DNA from: JACDBZ01 sp036262075
GTDB lineage: Bacteria > Chloroflexota > Limnocylindria > QHBO01
Direction of reading: 5' to 3'
NCBI GenBank assembly: GCA_036262075.1
Contig: DATAJO010000003.1
Span: forward strand, 44,696-108,695
DNA: 64,000 nucleotides
Position numbers and translations under genes: made by a program
In this document: positions 23,930 through 34,127 of the stretch, piece by piece
How positions within the stretch are numbered: position 1 is the first letter of the stretch
Layout: the number at the start of each line of letters is the position of its first letter
Notes under the pieces: generated by a model
Databases searched by the model: none
Told to the model about the DNA's origin: nothing
Seen by the model: the letters and a program-made list of their open reading frames with translations, nothing else

Positions 23930-25305
23930 CGAGGCTGGTCGGCCGCGCCCGCGGCGCCGCGGCCCGGCTCGTCCCGCGCGGGGCGGCCGTCCTCTCGGTC
24001 CTCATCTTCGCGAGCTACGTCATGGGACTCGTGCGTGACCGGATCTTCGCTCGCACGTTCGGCGCCGGCCCGGAGCTCGACGCCTACAACGCCGCGTTCC
24101 GCCTGCCGGAGCTCCTGTTCGACGTCCTCGTCGAGGCCGGACTGGCGGCGGCATTCATCCCGATCTTCGTCCGGCTGCGGCACGGCGACGAGGCGGCGGC
24201 GCATCGCTTCGGGCAGGCGATCCTCACGCTCGGCGTGGCGGTCATGGGCATCGGCTCACTCGTGCTCCTCGTCTTCGCCGATGCGACGACCTCGTTCATC
24301 GCCCCCGGCTTCGCCGGCGAGCAGCGCGCGCTGTACGCCGACTTGTTCCGGATCATGCTCGTGACCCAGGTCCTGTTCGCCGCCTCGCTCACCCTCGGGC
24401 AGGTGCTCCTCGCCGAGCAGCGCTACTTCTGGTACGGCGTCGCGCCGCTGCTCTACAACGCCGGCATCGTCATCGGGGCGCTGGCCTTCAGCGGGACGCT
24501 CGGCATCTCCGGCGCCGCCCTCGGCGCGGTCCTCGGAGCCGCGATCCATCTCGGCAGCCGGTTCATCGGCCTGCGCGGGAGCCGATTCCGGATCCGCTTC
24601 GGCTGGCCACCGCCGCCGGGCACGCTCGGCGAGTTCGTGCGCCTCACGCTGCCGCGCCTCGCGGCCCAGCCGGTCGAGCCGATGGCGTTCCTGTTCTTCG
24701 CCAACGTCGCGTCGCGCCTGAGCGCCGGCAGCCTGTCGATCTTCGACTACGCGCGGAACTTCCAGAGCGTGCCGGTCTCGCTCGTCGGCGTCGCGTTCGC
24801 CATCGCCGCCTTCCCGGCGCTCGCCTCGGCCCATGCCGATGGCGACCGGCGCGGCTTCCTGCGGCTGTTCGGAACGAACCTCGCGTACATCGTGGGCCTG
24901 ACGGTCGCCGCGGCCGTCGCCATGGTCGTGGTGGGGGAGACGGCGATCGGCATCCTGCTGGGCGGCGGCCGCTTCGGACCCGACGAGGTGGGACGCACGG
25001 CCGCCGTGCTCGGCGTCTTCGCGCTGTCGGTGCCGTTCGAGAGCGTCGCGCACCTGCTGACGCGGGCGATCTTCGCCACGCGCCACACGCTGACCCAGGC
25101 GCTCGCCTCGATCGCCGGCCTCGAGATCACGATCGCCGCCACATGGTTCCTTCTGCCGGAGATGGACCTCCTGGCGCTGCCGCTCGGCTTCGCGATCGGC
25201 CAGGCGGCGAAGGTCGCGCTGCTGGCGCTGGCGCTCGCCGTCAGGCTGGCCGTGTGGCGCCCGGATCAGGCGAACGCTACTGGTCGCGCGGGGTCGTCGG
25301 GATGA
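23926..25305 (+). CDS. murJ: MurJ/MviN-type lipid II flippase
   Basis: 459 residues with about 12-14 hydrophobic helices. The start region VLIFASYVMGLVRDRIFARTFGAGPELDAYNAAFRLPELLFD is the MurJ N-terminal signature, with the conserved Arg and Asp residues that line the cavity. MurJ flips lipid II across the membrane for peptidoglycan synthesis and would supply the class A PBP encoded at 7.9-10.7 kb. Expression seems coupled to a 13-codon leader. The 3' end overlaps the converging C39-like gene by 29 bp. Confidence 0.92.
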   Translation: MTRLVGRARGAAARLVPRGAAVLSVLIFASYVMGLVRDRIFARTFGAGPELDAYNAAFRLPELLFDVLVEAGLAAAFIPIFVRLRHGDEAAAHRFGQAILTLGVAVMGIGSLVLLVFADATTSFIAPGFAGEQRALYADLFRIMLVTQVLFAASLTLGQVLLAEQRYFWYGVAPLLYNAGIVIGALAFSGTLGISGAALGAVLGAAIHLGSRFIGLRGSRFRIRFGWPPPPGTLGEFVRLTLPRLAAQPVEPMAFLFFANVASRLSAGSLSIFDYARNFQSVPVSLVGVAFAIAAFPALASAHADGDRRGFLRLFGTNLAYIVGLTVAAAVAMVVVGETAIGILLGGGRFGPDEVGRTAAVLGVFALSVPFESVAHLLTRAIFATRHTLTQALASIAGLEITIAATWFLLPEMDLLALPLGFAIGQAAKVALLALALAVRLAVWRPDQANATGRAGSSG

Positions 25306-26224
25306 GGACCACGAACTTGCCGTCGCGGTCCGGGTAGCGGCCCTCGGGACGGGTCCAGCCGGGACCGATGGACTCGTGGCCGGGCGGACCCTGGTAGGCA
25401 GGCCAGTTGCGCTCGAGCTCGGCGAGGTCCTCGAAATTGCCCGGCGGATCGGACTTGCCCCAGATGGACGACGTCCGTGGGAACCACGGGTCGAGGATGT
25501 AGGCGCCGCTGATGTGCGCGTCGGGGAACAGGGTCGGATCGGCATCGGCCCGGTAGCCGTACATCACCCAGGTGTGGGCGCCCCACCAGGGGAACATCAC
25601 GACCGGCTTGTCGTAGGTCGAGATCGCGATGGCCGAGTCGCGCAGCGCATCGGTGTAGGACTCGTAGGCGCGCTCGTCGTAGCCGTCGGCGCCGTAGGCG
25701 GCGAGCGCCTGGTCCACCGCCGCCGGTCCCCAGCCGGGGTTGAGGCTGTCGTGGACGGATTCCCACTCGGGCAGCCGATCCTTGATCTCCTGCTGGAACT
25801 CCCGCGACGTGTCGCCCAGCCCGAGAATGGCGAGCACCATCTGCGTGCCAGCCACGGCGCAGTCCTTCTCGGTCAGCTGCGTGGCGAAGACGGCCTCGGG
25901 ATCGGGCACGAGCTCGACGTCGACGGGCACGCGCGGGATCGGCGTGGGCGTCGGCGAGGCGGACGGTTCGAGCGTCGCAGGGGGCGTCGGCACCTCGGTG
26001 GGGGAGGGGCTCGGAGCCGGCGTCACGACCACCGTCGGCTGGATCGAGCGATCGGGCGGCGGGAAGAAGAAGTTCTCGACGCGCGCGGTCAGCCGGTCGA
26101 ACCGATCGCCCATGCCGAGCACGTTCGCGCCGACCACGGTGAAGCCGGTCGCGAACAGGAGGACGAAGGCGAGGCCGGCGAGGGCGAAGCGCCGTGGCAG
26201 GCGGGGAGGGGGCTGAGCGTTCAT
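25277..26224 (-). CDS. Membrane-anchored C39-like cysteine peptidase family protein
   Basis: 315 residues. One N-terminal transmembrane helix (about 12-36), then a Ser/Thr/Pro-rich linker (about 60-98, PTPTPIPR-type), then a papain-like C39_2 domain with a Cys in TEKDCAVAGTQMVL, His in GAHTWVMYGY and Asp in AYILDPWF. The topology places the domain outside the cell. The target is unknown; peptidase or bacteriocin-processing activity is only a family inference. The same S/T/P linker style occurs in the PBP tail. Overlaps the murJ 3' end on the other strand. Confidence 0.8.
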   Translation of the reverse strand: MNAQPPPRLPRRFALAGLAFVLLFATGFTVVGANVLGMGDRFDRLTARVENFFFPPPDRSIQPTVVVTPAPSPSPTEVPTPPATLEPSASPTPTPIPRVPVDVELVPDPEAVFATQLTEKDCAVAGTQMVLAILGLGDTSREFQQEIKDRLPEWESVHDSLNPGWGPAAVDQALAAYGADGYDERAYESYTDALRDSAIAISTYDKPVVMFPWWGAHTWVMYGYRADADPTLFPDAHISGAYILDPWFPRTSSIWGKSDPPGNFEDLAELERNWPAYQGPPGHESIGPGWTRPEGRYPDRDGKFVVLIPTTPRDQ

Positions 26225-26277
26225 GGGGAGACGGCGCTCAGGATGACACCGGATGCTTGCTTCGGCAACATGACGCC

Positions 26278-27666
26278 ATGCGCCCGCGCCGCCGTTTCGC
26301 GCCCGTCGCGCTTGCCGTGGGGCTGACGCTCGGCGCGATGCTCACGGCGCCGCCTCCGGCGAGCGCGATTCCGGAGGAGCACGTCGGTCAGAAGTACGCG
26401 ATCACGGCCACGCTCGACGTCGCCGCGCGGCGCCTCGACGCCGATGTCGAGCTCACGCTCGTGAACCGGGGTGCCAGCCCGATGGACCACGTCGACCTCA
26501 CCCTCGTGCCGCGCTCGCTCGGCTGGCTCGTGAGCGACGACCTCGACGTCACGGTCGATGGCGCGTCGGTCAGCGAGGAGTGGACGACCGCGATCAACCT
26601 CCGCGTCCCGCTCGACGGGCTCCGCGTCCACGAAACGACGACGATCCGCATCCCATTCGCGCTCGTGGTCGGCCGGGCGCCCGACGCGTTCTCCGCGCGG
26701 ACGAGCGCCGAGAACGGCGTGCTCAGCTTCGGCCAGTGGTTCCCGATCGTCTCGACCGAGCACGACGTCTACGGCCTCGGCGACCCGCAGATCAGCTTCA
26801 CCGCCGCGTCCGTCCGACTCGAGCTGCGGACCACGACGTCACTGCCCCGCAACGCCGTTGCCTGCCCGGGCCTGGCGAGCGCGCCCCCGGGCACTGGGAC
26901 GGCGTGGACCTGCGAGGCCGGGCAGGTGCGCGACTTCAGCTTCGTCGTCAACCCGCGCTTCCGGCTCGTCGAGCGCGCCGTGGGCGACGTCGACGTGCGG
27001 GTCTACGCCGAGACCGTCGACGGCAACCGGACGGCGGACCTGGCGACCCAGGCCCTCATCGGCCTCGAGGAGACGTTCGGGCCGTACCCGTGGGACGACC
27101 TCGTGCTGGCGGAGGTCGGCGCCGGCGGCGGGTTCAGCATGGAGTACCCGCGGATGATCCACCTCACCCGCGGCAAGGTCACCGATCCGTACGTGGTCTA
27201 TCACGAGGTCGCGCACCAGTGGTTCTACGGCCAAGTCGGCAACGACCAGCAGGCCGAGCCGTGGCTCGACGAGGCGCTGGCTGATTTCAGCGCGCGGTAT
27301 CTCATGGGCGTCGGCGAGAACCAGTGCTCGACGCGTCCCGTCGACTCCGAGGTGTTCGCCTGGCCGGCCGCGGCCACGACGGGCGGCGACTGGACCTCGT
27401 GCGACGGCTACTTCCACGCGGTGTTCTATCGCGGCACCGAGTTCCTCACCGCGGTGCGCAGCACGATGGGTGACGGCGCCTTCTTCCGCGCCATGCGCGC
27501 CTGGGTCGACCGCAACCGCCACGGCTTCGCGACCGGCGACGAGCTCCTCCGGCACCTCGAGCGCCATACCGATGCGGACCTGCGGCCGATCTTCGACGCC
27601 TACCTCGGCAACACCGATGCGGCCGTGCGGCATCGGCCGGCTTCAGCCGGGGCGCGACCGCAGTAG
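26278..27666 (+). CDS. Secreted M1-family-like zinc metallopeptidase
   Basis: 462 residues with a signal peptide (RRRFAPVALAVGLTLGAMLT, cleavage near ASA-IP at about 36). The gluzincin motif is H309-E-V-A-H313 with E332 18 residues on (WLDEALAD), exactly the HExxH-x18-E spacing of M1, and the upstream GGGFSMEYP corresponds to the substrate-binding GxMEN motif. N-terminal half is the beta-rich M1 saddle. Likely an extracellular aminopeptidase; specificity unknown. It ends four bases before the converging ParB-fold gene. Confidence 0.88.
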   Translation: MRPRRRFAPVALAVGLTLGAMLTAPPPASAIPEEHVGQKYAITATLDVAARRLDADVELTLVNRGASPMDHVDLTLVPRSLGWLVSDDLDVTVDGASVSEEWTTAINLRVPLDGLRVHETTTIRIPFALVVGRAPDAFSARTSAENGVLSFGQWFPIVSTEHDVYGLGDPQISFTAASVRLELRTTTSLPRNAVACPGLASAPPGTGTAWTCEAGQVRDFSFVVNPRFRLVERAVGDVDVRVYAETVDGNRTADLATQALIGLEETFGPYPWDDLVLAEVGAGGGFSMEYPRMIHLTRGKVTDPYVVYHEVAHQWFYGQVGNDQQAEPWLDEALADFSARYLMGVGENQCSTRPVDSEVFAWPAAATTGGDWTSCDGYFHAVFYRGTEFLTAVRSTMGDGAFFRAMRAWVDRNRHGFATGDELLRHLERHTDADLRPIFDAYLGNTDAAVRHRPASAGARPQ

Positions 27667-27670
27667 CGGT

Positions 27671-28540
27671 TCAGCCCTCGCCGATCTCGGTCAGCGGCAG
27701 GAGCGTTGCCGGTGGCGGATCGGTGCGGCGACGGAGCACGTTCGAGAGGAGCGATCGGCTGCGCGCGACCTCGAGCTGGCGCTCGGCGAGGACCTGCTGC
27801 GCGGCGCAGTCGATGGCGTCGCACTCGCTGCCCCACCAGGCCAGGCGGCGCCGATGGATGGAGAGGTAGACATCGGCGTCCGAGCAGTCGTCGATGAGCT
27901 GGCCGATGGTGGCGCGCGCCTCGGCGATCGTCGGCAGGTAGTCGTTCGCGTACCAGTCGCGCGCGACGTCGGGCCACGGCCGGATGCGGCCGCCGGCCGC
28001 CTCCGCCATCTCGAACGCGTGGGCGCGGACCGCGGCGTACAGCTCGCCATAGGCGTCGATATCGGTCAGGGCGAAGCGGACCTCGGGGATCGCCTCACGG
28101 AAGCCGCTGTGGCGCCGAAACTCCGACTCGCGGGCGGTGCGGAGGATCACCTCCTCGTCGAGATCGGTGTCCACGGCGTACGGCGTCTGCGCGCGGCTGA
28201 CCCGGGCATCGAGGAACTCGCGGCCCTCGCGGTGGGCCAGCGCGACGCGCTTGTGGCCGTCACGCACGAAGTAGGCGCGATCGACGCGCACGACGTCGAT
28301 CGGCTCGTCGAGGCCGGACGGGGCGGCGTTGCGGATGTCGTCGAGCTGCTTGGCCAGGCGCGGGTGGAGGGGATGCCAGCACGCGTCGAAGTCGCGAGCG
28401 CGCTGGGCGCTGCCGATGATCTGCGCCACCGGGATCTCCTGCACGCCCTCGGGCACGGGCGATCCGAGCGCAAGCTGCCGGCTGATCCAGCCGAGCTCGT
28501 AGAGCGGGCCGCACTCGTGCGGCGTGCCGGGCAATCGCAT
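27671..28540 (-). CDS. ParB/sulfiredoxin-fold domain protein
   Basis: 289 residues. The N-terminal half includes QEIPVAQIIGS and YFVRDGHKRVALAHREG (about 90-106), the box of the ParB/Srx nuclease-like fold. The rest is helical with many Arg/Trp residues, and no ParB helix-turn-helix is visible, so a chromosome-partition role is unlikely. Function unknown. Start ATG 28540 lies 6 nt after minus-strand TATCGT (28547-28552), again a leaderless layout. Confidence 0.7.
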   Translation of the reverse strand: MRLPGTPHECGPLYELGWISRQLALGSPVPEGVQEIPVAQIIGSAQRARDFDACWHPLHPRLAKQLDDIRNAAPSGLDEPIDVVRVDRAYFVRDGHKRVALAHREGREFLDARVSRAQTPYAVDTDLDEEVILRTARESEFRRHSGFREAIPEVRFALTDIDAYGELYAAVRAHAFEMAEAAGGRIRPWPDVARDWYANDYLPTIAEARATIGQLIDDCSDADVYLSIHRRRLAWWGSECDAIDCAAQQVLAERQLEVARSRSLLSNVLRRRTDPPPATLLPLTEIGEG

Positions 28541-28580
28541 GCCGGGACGATACGACCGTCGGCGCCGTCGGACCAGCGAC

Positions 28581-28736
28581 CTATGTCGCGTCCGGATGTC
28601 GGCGTCCCGTCGCCCGCACGAACTCGAGGAAGCCGATATCGCCGGGCGACACGCCGGCGCGGGTCAGCAGGACGGCCGCCTCGCTGAACTGCTGCAGGGC
28701 GTGGCTGTACAGGTGCATGACGTAGTGCCGCAGCGG
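28581..28736 (-). pseudogene. C-terminal remnant of a DinB-like protein
   Basis: On the minus strand, 51 codons read PLRHYVMHLYSHALQQFSEA, then a further 31 residues including RAGVSPGDIGFLEF, ending in TAG. This looks like the last helices of a DinB/YfiT-type four-helix protein. The codon just before it is TAG (28737-28739), so no start or upstream body remains. It is the only coding trace I see in 28541-28897; the rest of that stretch holds one copy of a 25-bp repeat and otherwise nothing I recognise. Confidence 0.45.
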
Positions 28737-28863
28737 CTAGTCAGGTACGCGCGCCGGCGACGCGACATTCCGCCGTCCCGGCGTCCGTCGCAGCGCCGAT
28801 GGCATGGATCGGCAGGCGTCGCATTGGAGGTCCGACGCCTAGCTGATCCCAGATGATCGCCTT

Positions 28864-28888
28864 GGGTCAAAGTTGACATTGGCGCAAG
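28864..28888 (+). repeat. 25-bp direct repeat, copy A
   Basis: GGGTCAAAG followed by TTGACATTGGCGCAAG; 22 of 25 bases match copy B at 29352-29376. Ten bases downstream is the stop of the orphan gene 28898-29278. Confidence 0.65.
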
Positions 28889-28897
28889 GCTATTGGG

Positions 28898-29278
28898 TCA
28901 CTCGTAGAAGGCGCCGACCCGCAGGACTTCGAACGCGCGATCCCATGCCTCCGGCGGCAGCTGGACTCCCGAGCCCGCCCACTCGGCCAGCGCGTCTAGG
29001 TGCGACTGAAGATCAGCCTCGTCGCCGTCCCGCTCCGGAAGCAGAACCTGCCACGTCCCGAGAAGCTCCTGATCTAGCGGCATGCTTGAGCCGGCGCGGT
29101 AGCTGTGACTGGCGTTGACCCACCCCGTAAGGGTCCAATTGCGCCACCAGTCGCCTCGCTGCTCTTCCCAGGCTGCATAGTCCGGCTCCGGCAGTGCAAG
29201 GGCTGCGTCGAGCGATGCCCGAAGCTGGCGGACAGCTTGGGCGAACTCGTCCGCCGAGGACAGGTGTTTTGGCTCCAT
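28898..29278 (-). CDS. Hypothetical protein bracketed by 25-bp repeats
   Basis: 126 residues, acidic, with an N-terminal helix (AQAVRQLRASLDAALALPEP), a Trp-rich centre (EEQRGDWWRNWTLTGWVNASH) and a C-terminal helix. I recognise no family. Codon use is visibly less GC-rich than neighbouring genes, and near-identical 25-bp repeats lie on both sides about 490 bp apart, so recent acquisition is likely. The frame is open upstream to 29473, but that extension runs through the flanking repeat; ATG 29278 is preferred. Confidence 0.55.
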   Translation of the reverse strand: MEPKHLSSADEFAQAVRQLRASLDAALALPEPDYAAWEEQRGDWWRNWTLTGWVNASHSYRAGSSMPLDQELLGTWQVLLPERDGDEADLQSHLDALAEWAGSGVQLPPEAWDRAFEVLRVGAFYE

Positions 29279-29351
29279 GAGCAAATCATGCACATGCGAG
29301 CGGTCAGTCGCAGGCTGGCGGAGAGCCGGGCGGCGCCGTGTCGCCAAGCGT

Positions 29352-29376
29352 GGGTCGAACTTGACAGTGGCGCAAG
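29352..29376 (+). repeat. 25-bp direct repeat, copy B
   Basis: GGGTCGAAC followed by TTGACAGTGGCGCAAG; three mismatches to copy A. It lies between the orphan gene and the GT87-like gene. Confidence 0.65.
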
Positions 29377-29385
29377 CGAACCTAG

Positions 29386-30324
29386 TCAACCGAGTCGCCG
29401 CGTCCGGAGTCCGGACCGGTCCTCCAGGTACAGCCGTGGCACTCCAACGAGCGCGGCCAGCCGCGCGAGCCACATCGTCGGTACCGCGACGACGAGCGCA
29501 GCGAACGCAAGCCAGCCCCAGCGTTGCCTCGTTGCGATCGTCATGAGCACACCCGCGATCGCCAGTCGGAGGAGGAAGTCACCCAGCGTCGACGGCACCA
29601 GGAAGAGCAGCTGGTCACCGATATATGGAGCGTCATTCGTGCTGGCTCCCTGTTGCAGCATGGCGGCGACGAAGGCTCCCCACGATTCCGGGTCGAGGCT
29701 GACGTGTGCGGCCACCGCCACTGATGCGGCGACGGTCCCGAGGATGATCGGGCGGCGCGCGGCGGGGGTCGCGATCCACAGGTACCCGATGAGCAAGGCG
29801 CTGCCGTACTTGACGAACGACTGCGCCGCGAGAGCGGCAGCGCCGGCGCCTCGCAGTGCCCACCGCGCGCCGGCGGCCAGCGGAAGGGTCAGGTTGAGGC
29901 TCCACAGCTCGATGAGCAGCGGCGGGAACAGGAGCGCCCACCCCACTGCCTTCCACGATCCGACGAGGTAGCGCACGCAGAGCAGGCAGGCGGCTCGGTA
30001 CAGCCACGTCAACATGGACTCCGGAAGGACGGTGAACGGCGCAACCAGCGCCGCGAACGTGGGCAGGTACCGATATGCCCCCGGGTCGTTGATCTCCACT
30101 GCCGTGTAGAGCGGCTCTCCCGCGAGGTACCGCTGGCCGGCGAGGTAGTAGGCGTTGAAGTCGTACGCCCATCCGCCGTCGCGGCGGAGGCCGTCCATGA
30201 ACGAAAGCGCGGCGATCGCGAATCCCGCGGCTGCCGCAACGTACCCGGCCACGAGGAGCGCTGTCCGCACGCTCGGCACCTGAACGAGCCGGGCGAAGCC
30301 GCGCTCGGCGGACTCGGTGGTCAC
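29386..30324 (-). CDS. GT87-like polytopic membrane glycosyltransferase (DUF2029 type)
   Basis: 312 residues with about eight hydrophobic helices. The extracytoplasmic loop WAYDFNAYYLAGQRYLAGEP and the later YRYLPTFAALVAPFTVLP match the aspartate-containing loop of GT87/DUF2029 polyprenyl-phosphate-mannose-dependent transferases. Family members are usually near 400 residues, so this is short, perhaps truncated at the C-terminus. It starts at GTG 30324, 6 nt after minus-strand TAGATT (30331-30336), and lies in the lower-GC patch. Confidence 0.7.
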   Translation of the reverse strand: MTTESAERGFARLVQVPSVRTALLVAGYVAAAAGFAIAALSFMDGLRRDGGWAYDFNAYYLAGQRYLAGEPLYTAVEINDPGAYRYLPTFAALVAPFTVLPESMLTWLYRAACLLCVRYLVGSWKAVGWALLFPPLLIELWSLNLTLPLAAGARWALRGAGAAALAAQSFVKYGSALLIGYLWIATPAARRPIILGTVAASVAVAAHVSLDPESWGAFVAAMLQQGASTNDAPYIGDQLLFLVPSTLGDFLLRLAIAGVLMTIATRQRWGWLAFAALVVAVPTMWLARLAALVGVPRLYLEDRSGLRTRRLG

Positions 30325-30452
30325 GAGGGGAATCTACGCCCTGTGGGCGCGACGCCGAGCGGATCGTCGGCGCCGCGCGCGCCGATCCGCCGACCTTCGA
30401 TGGCCGGCTCCGCGGAGAGGGTCAACCGTGACCGGGGCTCGAGCGCCACCGG

Positions 30453-32033
<1,581 letters not shown>

Positions 32034-32174
32034 CGGCTCAAGGGTAGCGCGCTTGGCGTGGCGCGGGACCTGTGGTGCGGCTTGCGCGGCGTGCCTCGCG
32101 CACAGGTCGTACGGCGCAGGATCCCTCCTTAGCCGCTGACCTCGAACGTGCGGGCTCGGACGACGCGCATTGGC

Positions 32175-32645
32175 TCAGGCGCCGAAGCGCATGAGGATCA
32201 TGCAGGTGAAGACGATGAAGAACAGGCCGAGGTCGATCCTCGAGATGCGGCGCAGCCGCGCCACGCTCGCGCCGTAGTCGGGCGTGTCCTTCAGGCCCTC
32301 GAAGATCGGGCCGATGTACCGGGCGCCGGTGTAGAACAGCGCGACCGTGGTCAGCAGGGCCACGACCCAGGTGATGCCGTAGGCGGTGCCGAAGACGTCC
32401 GCGAACGCGTCGATCGGCCCGAACAGCGTGCCGCGAATGATGCCGAGCGCGAGGACCGCGAGGCCGACGAACGGGAAGACCTTCGCGCCGATCTCACCCA
32501 GCCGCGCGTTCGTGATCCGACCCTGGGCTTCGGGCAGCTCCAAGAGGGCCGGGGTGACGAGGAAGTACATCGCCAGCGCGTAGCCGAACCACAGGATGCC
32601 GAGCAGGACGTGCAGCCATTGCACAGCGAACTGAGCCCAGTCCAT
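32175..32645 (-). CDS. Four-helix integral membrane protein (CopD/DUF2269-like)
   Basis: 156 residues with four hydrophobic segments. The first, WLHVLLGILWFGYALAMYF, has the WxHxxxGxxWxG pattern with a conserved His seen in CopD-like and related heme- or copper-linked membrane proteins. The second and third are AVLALGIIRGTLFG and ITWVVALLTTVALFYTG, and the last is LGLFFIVFTCMILMRFG. GGAGGG precedes ATG 32645. Role unknown. Confidence 0.65.
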   Translation of the reverse strand: MDWAQFAVQWLHVLLGILWFGYALAMYFLVTPALLELPEAQGRITNARLGEIGAKVFPFVGLAVLALGIIRGTLFGPIDAFADVFGTAYGITWVVALLTTVALFYTGARYIGPIFEGLKDTPDYGASVARLRRISRIDLGLFFIVFTCMILMRFGA

Positions 32646-32712
32646 GGTCGCCCTCCGTGACGGACCGATTCAACCGGCGCAGCATACGCCGGCCGCCCGC
32701 GCCGGAAGGCCG

Positions 32713-33078
32713 TCAGGGTGCGCGCCGGCGCCGCTCGAAGGCGTGGATGCCGGCCGGGTGCATCCGACCGGCGACGCGCAGCTTCTCGATCCGAGCGAGG
32801 TTGATGGCCGACCAGTTCGACGCGCGACGGCGCGGGGTGAAGCGGATGGCGTGGAGCTCCTCGTCGATGCCGAACGTGATGCCGTCGATCCAGCCGAAGC
32901 ACAGCGCCTCGTCGACGGCATCGTCGTACGTCATCGCCGTCTTGCCGGCGGACTTGCGATAGAAGCCGACGAACAGGGCGTCGGCCCGGTCTTGGTGAGC
33001 CTCGAGCCAGTCGCGGAACGCCTCGGCGGTGGGGAAGACCGTGACCTCGTCGCGCGTCGGGCGCTGGATCGGGCTCAC
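32713..33078 (-). CDS. YdeI/OmpD-associated family protein
   Basis: 121 residues. FPTAEAFRDWLEAHQDRADALFVGFYRKSAGKTAMTYDDAVDEALCFGWIDG and the later RFTPRRRASNWSAINLARIEKL are the YdeI (DUF1905-associated, OmdA-like) signature. Homologues have been linked to peptide or bacteriocin resistance, but the biochemical activity is unclear. GTG 33078 overlaps the stop of the FAD subunit gene (GTGA), so it is the last cistron of the Mo-hydroxylase operon. Confidence 0.82.
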   Translation of the reverse strand: MSPIQRPTRDEVTVFPTAEAFRDWLEAHQDRADALFVGFYRKSAGKTAMTYDDAVDEALCFGWIDGITFGIDEELHAIRFTPRRRASNWSAINLARIEKLRVAGRMHPAGIHAFERRRRAP

Positions 33079-33956
33079 CAGCCCCCCTCGTCGCGGATGA
33101 GCCGATGCAGGACGCGGCCGGCCACGAGCCGTCGGTAGTCGGCGGTCGAGCGGACGTCGTCGATCGGATGGATCTCGGCCTCGAGCGCCTCGCGGGCGCG
33201 ATCGGCGGTCTCGGCGGTCGGTCGCGCGCCCTCGAGGGCGGCCTCGGTGGCAGAGGCCCGAATCGGGGTGGCCGCCACGGAGCCGAGGGCCACGCGCACG
33301 TCGGTCCACGCAGCGTCGTCGCTGACGGCGCGCCAGGCGAGCGCCATGACGACCTTGCTGATCGCCTGTGCCCGACGCGTGCCGACCTTGCGGAACCGGA
33401 CCTGGCGGTCGGCGACGATCGGGATGCGGATGCGGACGACGAGCTCCTCGTCACGGCGCGCGGTCGTGCGGTACGACGGCCAGAACTCGCTCGCCGGCAC
33501 CGTCCGCTCGCCGCCGGCGGATCCGAGCACGATCTCGGCATCGAGGGCCAGGAGGACGGGCAGCGTGTCGCCGGCGGGCGAGGCGTTCACGACGTTGCCA
33601 CCGATCGTCCCGCGGTTCTGGATCTGTGCCGCGCCGATCGTGGCGGCCGCCTCGGCGAGGACCGGGACGAGCTCGGCGACCACGGGCGATCGGCGGAGCT
33701 CGGTGTACGTCGTCAGCGCCCCGAGCACGAGCGCATCGGCCTCGACGCTGATGCCGCGCAGCTCGTCGAGGCCCCAGATGTCGAGGATCCGCTCCGGCGG
33801 CGCACCGATCTCCCCGGCCAGCTGGACCATGAGGTCCGTGCCGCCGGCCAGCGGACGCCATGGGCGGCCGCCATCGGCCGTGGCCTCGGCCAGGAGCGCG
33901 TAGGCGGCCTCGAGGCGGGTCGGGGATTCGGTTGGCGGCTCGACGGCGTTCGGCAT
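33075..33956 (-). CDS. Molybdenum hydroxylase FAD-binding subunit (CoxM/XdhB type)
   Basis: 293 residues. FAD-binding loops are PLAGGTDLMVQLAG (about 35-48) and QNRGTIGGNVVNASPAGDTLP (about 111-131), followed by a C-terminal CO-dehydrogenase flavoprotein domain. It passes electrons from the 2Fe-2S subunit to the acceptor. It belongs with the CoxS and CoxL subunits upstream on the same strand, from which it is separated by a 45-codon membrane-protein gene. Confidence 0.93.
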   Translation of the reverse strand: MPNAVEPPTESPTRLEAAYALLAEATADGGRPWRPLAGGTDLMVQLAGEIGAPPERILDIWGLDELRGISVEADALVLGALTTYTELRRSPVVAELVPVLAEAAATIGAAQIQNRGTIGGNVVNASPAGDTLPVLLALDAEIVLGSAGGERTVPASEFWPSYRTTARRDEELVVRIRIPIVADRQVRFRKVGTRRAQAISKVVMALAWRAVSDDAAWTDVRVALGSVAATPIRASATEAALEGARPTAETADRAREALEAEIHPIDDVRSTADYRRLVAGRVLHRLIRDEGGW

Positions 33957-33989
33957 CGGCTCGGGCGTCTCCGTATCGGCTGCCGAGGG

Positions 33990-34127
33990 TCAGTGGCGGA
34001 AGGAGCGGATGAAGCGCAGGAGGAGCCAGATGGCGACGATGGCCACGAGGAGCTGCCCCGGCGTCAGCGCCAGGGTGATGTCGCGGTCCTCGAGCGCCTC
34101 TTGAAGGCTTTCGGGCTGGTCGGTCAT
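33990..34127 (-). CDS. 45-residue single-pass membrane protein inside the Mo-hydroxylase operon
   Basis: MTDQPESLQEALEDRDIT, then a hydrophobic helix (about 23-38, QLLVAIVAIWLLLRF) and a basic end RSFRH. The acidic N-terminus and basic tail suggest one membrane pass. ATG 34127 overlaps the stop of the 2Fe-2S subunit (ATGA), so it is translated with the enzyme. It could tether the otherwise soluble complex to the membrane. I know no named family. Confidence 0.65.
   Translation of the reverse strand: MTDQPESLQEALEDRDITLALTPGQLLVAIVAIWLLLRFIRSFRH

Noticed and set aside
28664..28879. A 71-codon minus-strand ORF in the DinB-remnant region
   Set aside because: Its translation is low-complexity Ser/Arg/Cys; the adjacent frame carries the DinB-like C-terminus, so this one is a shadow.
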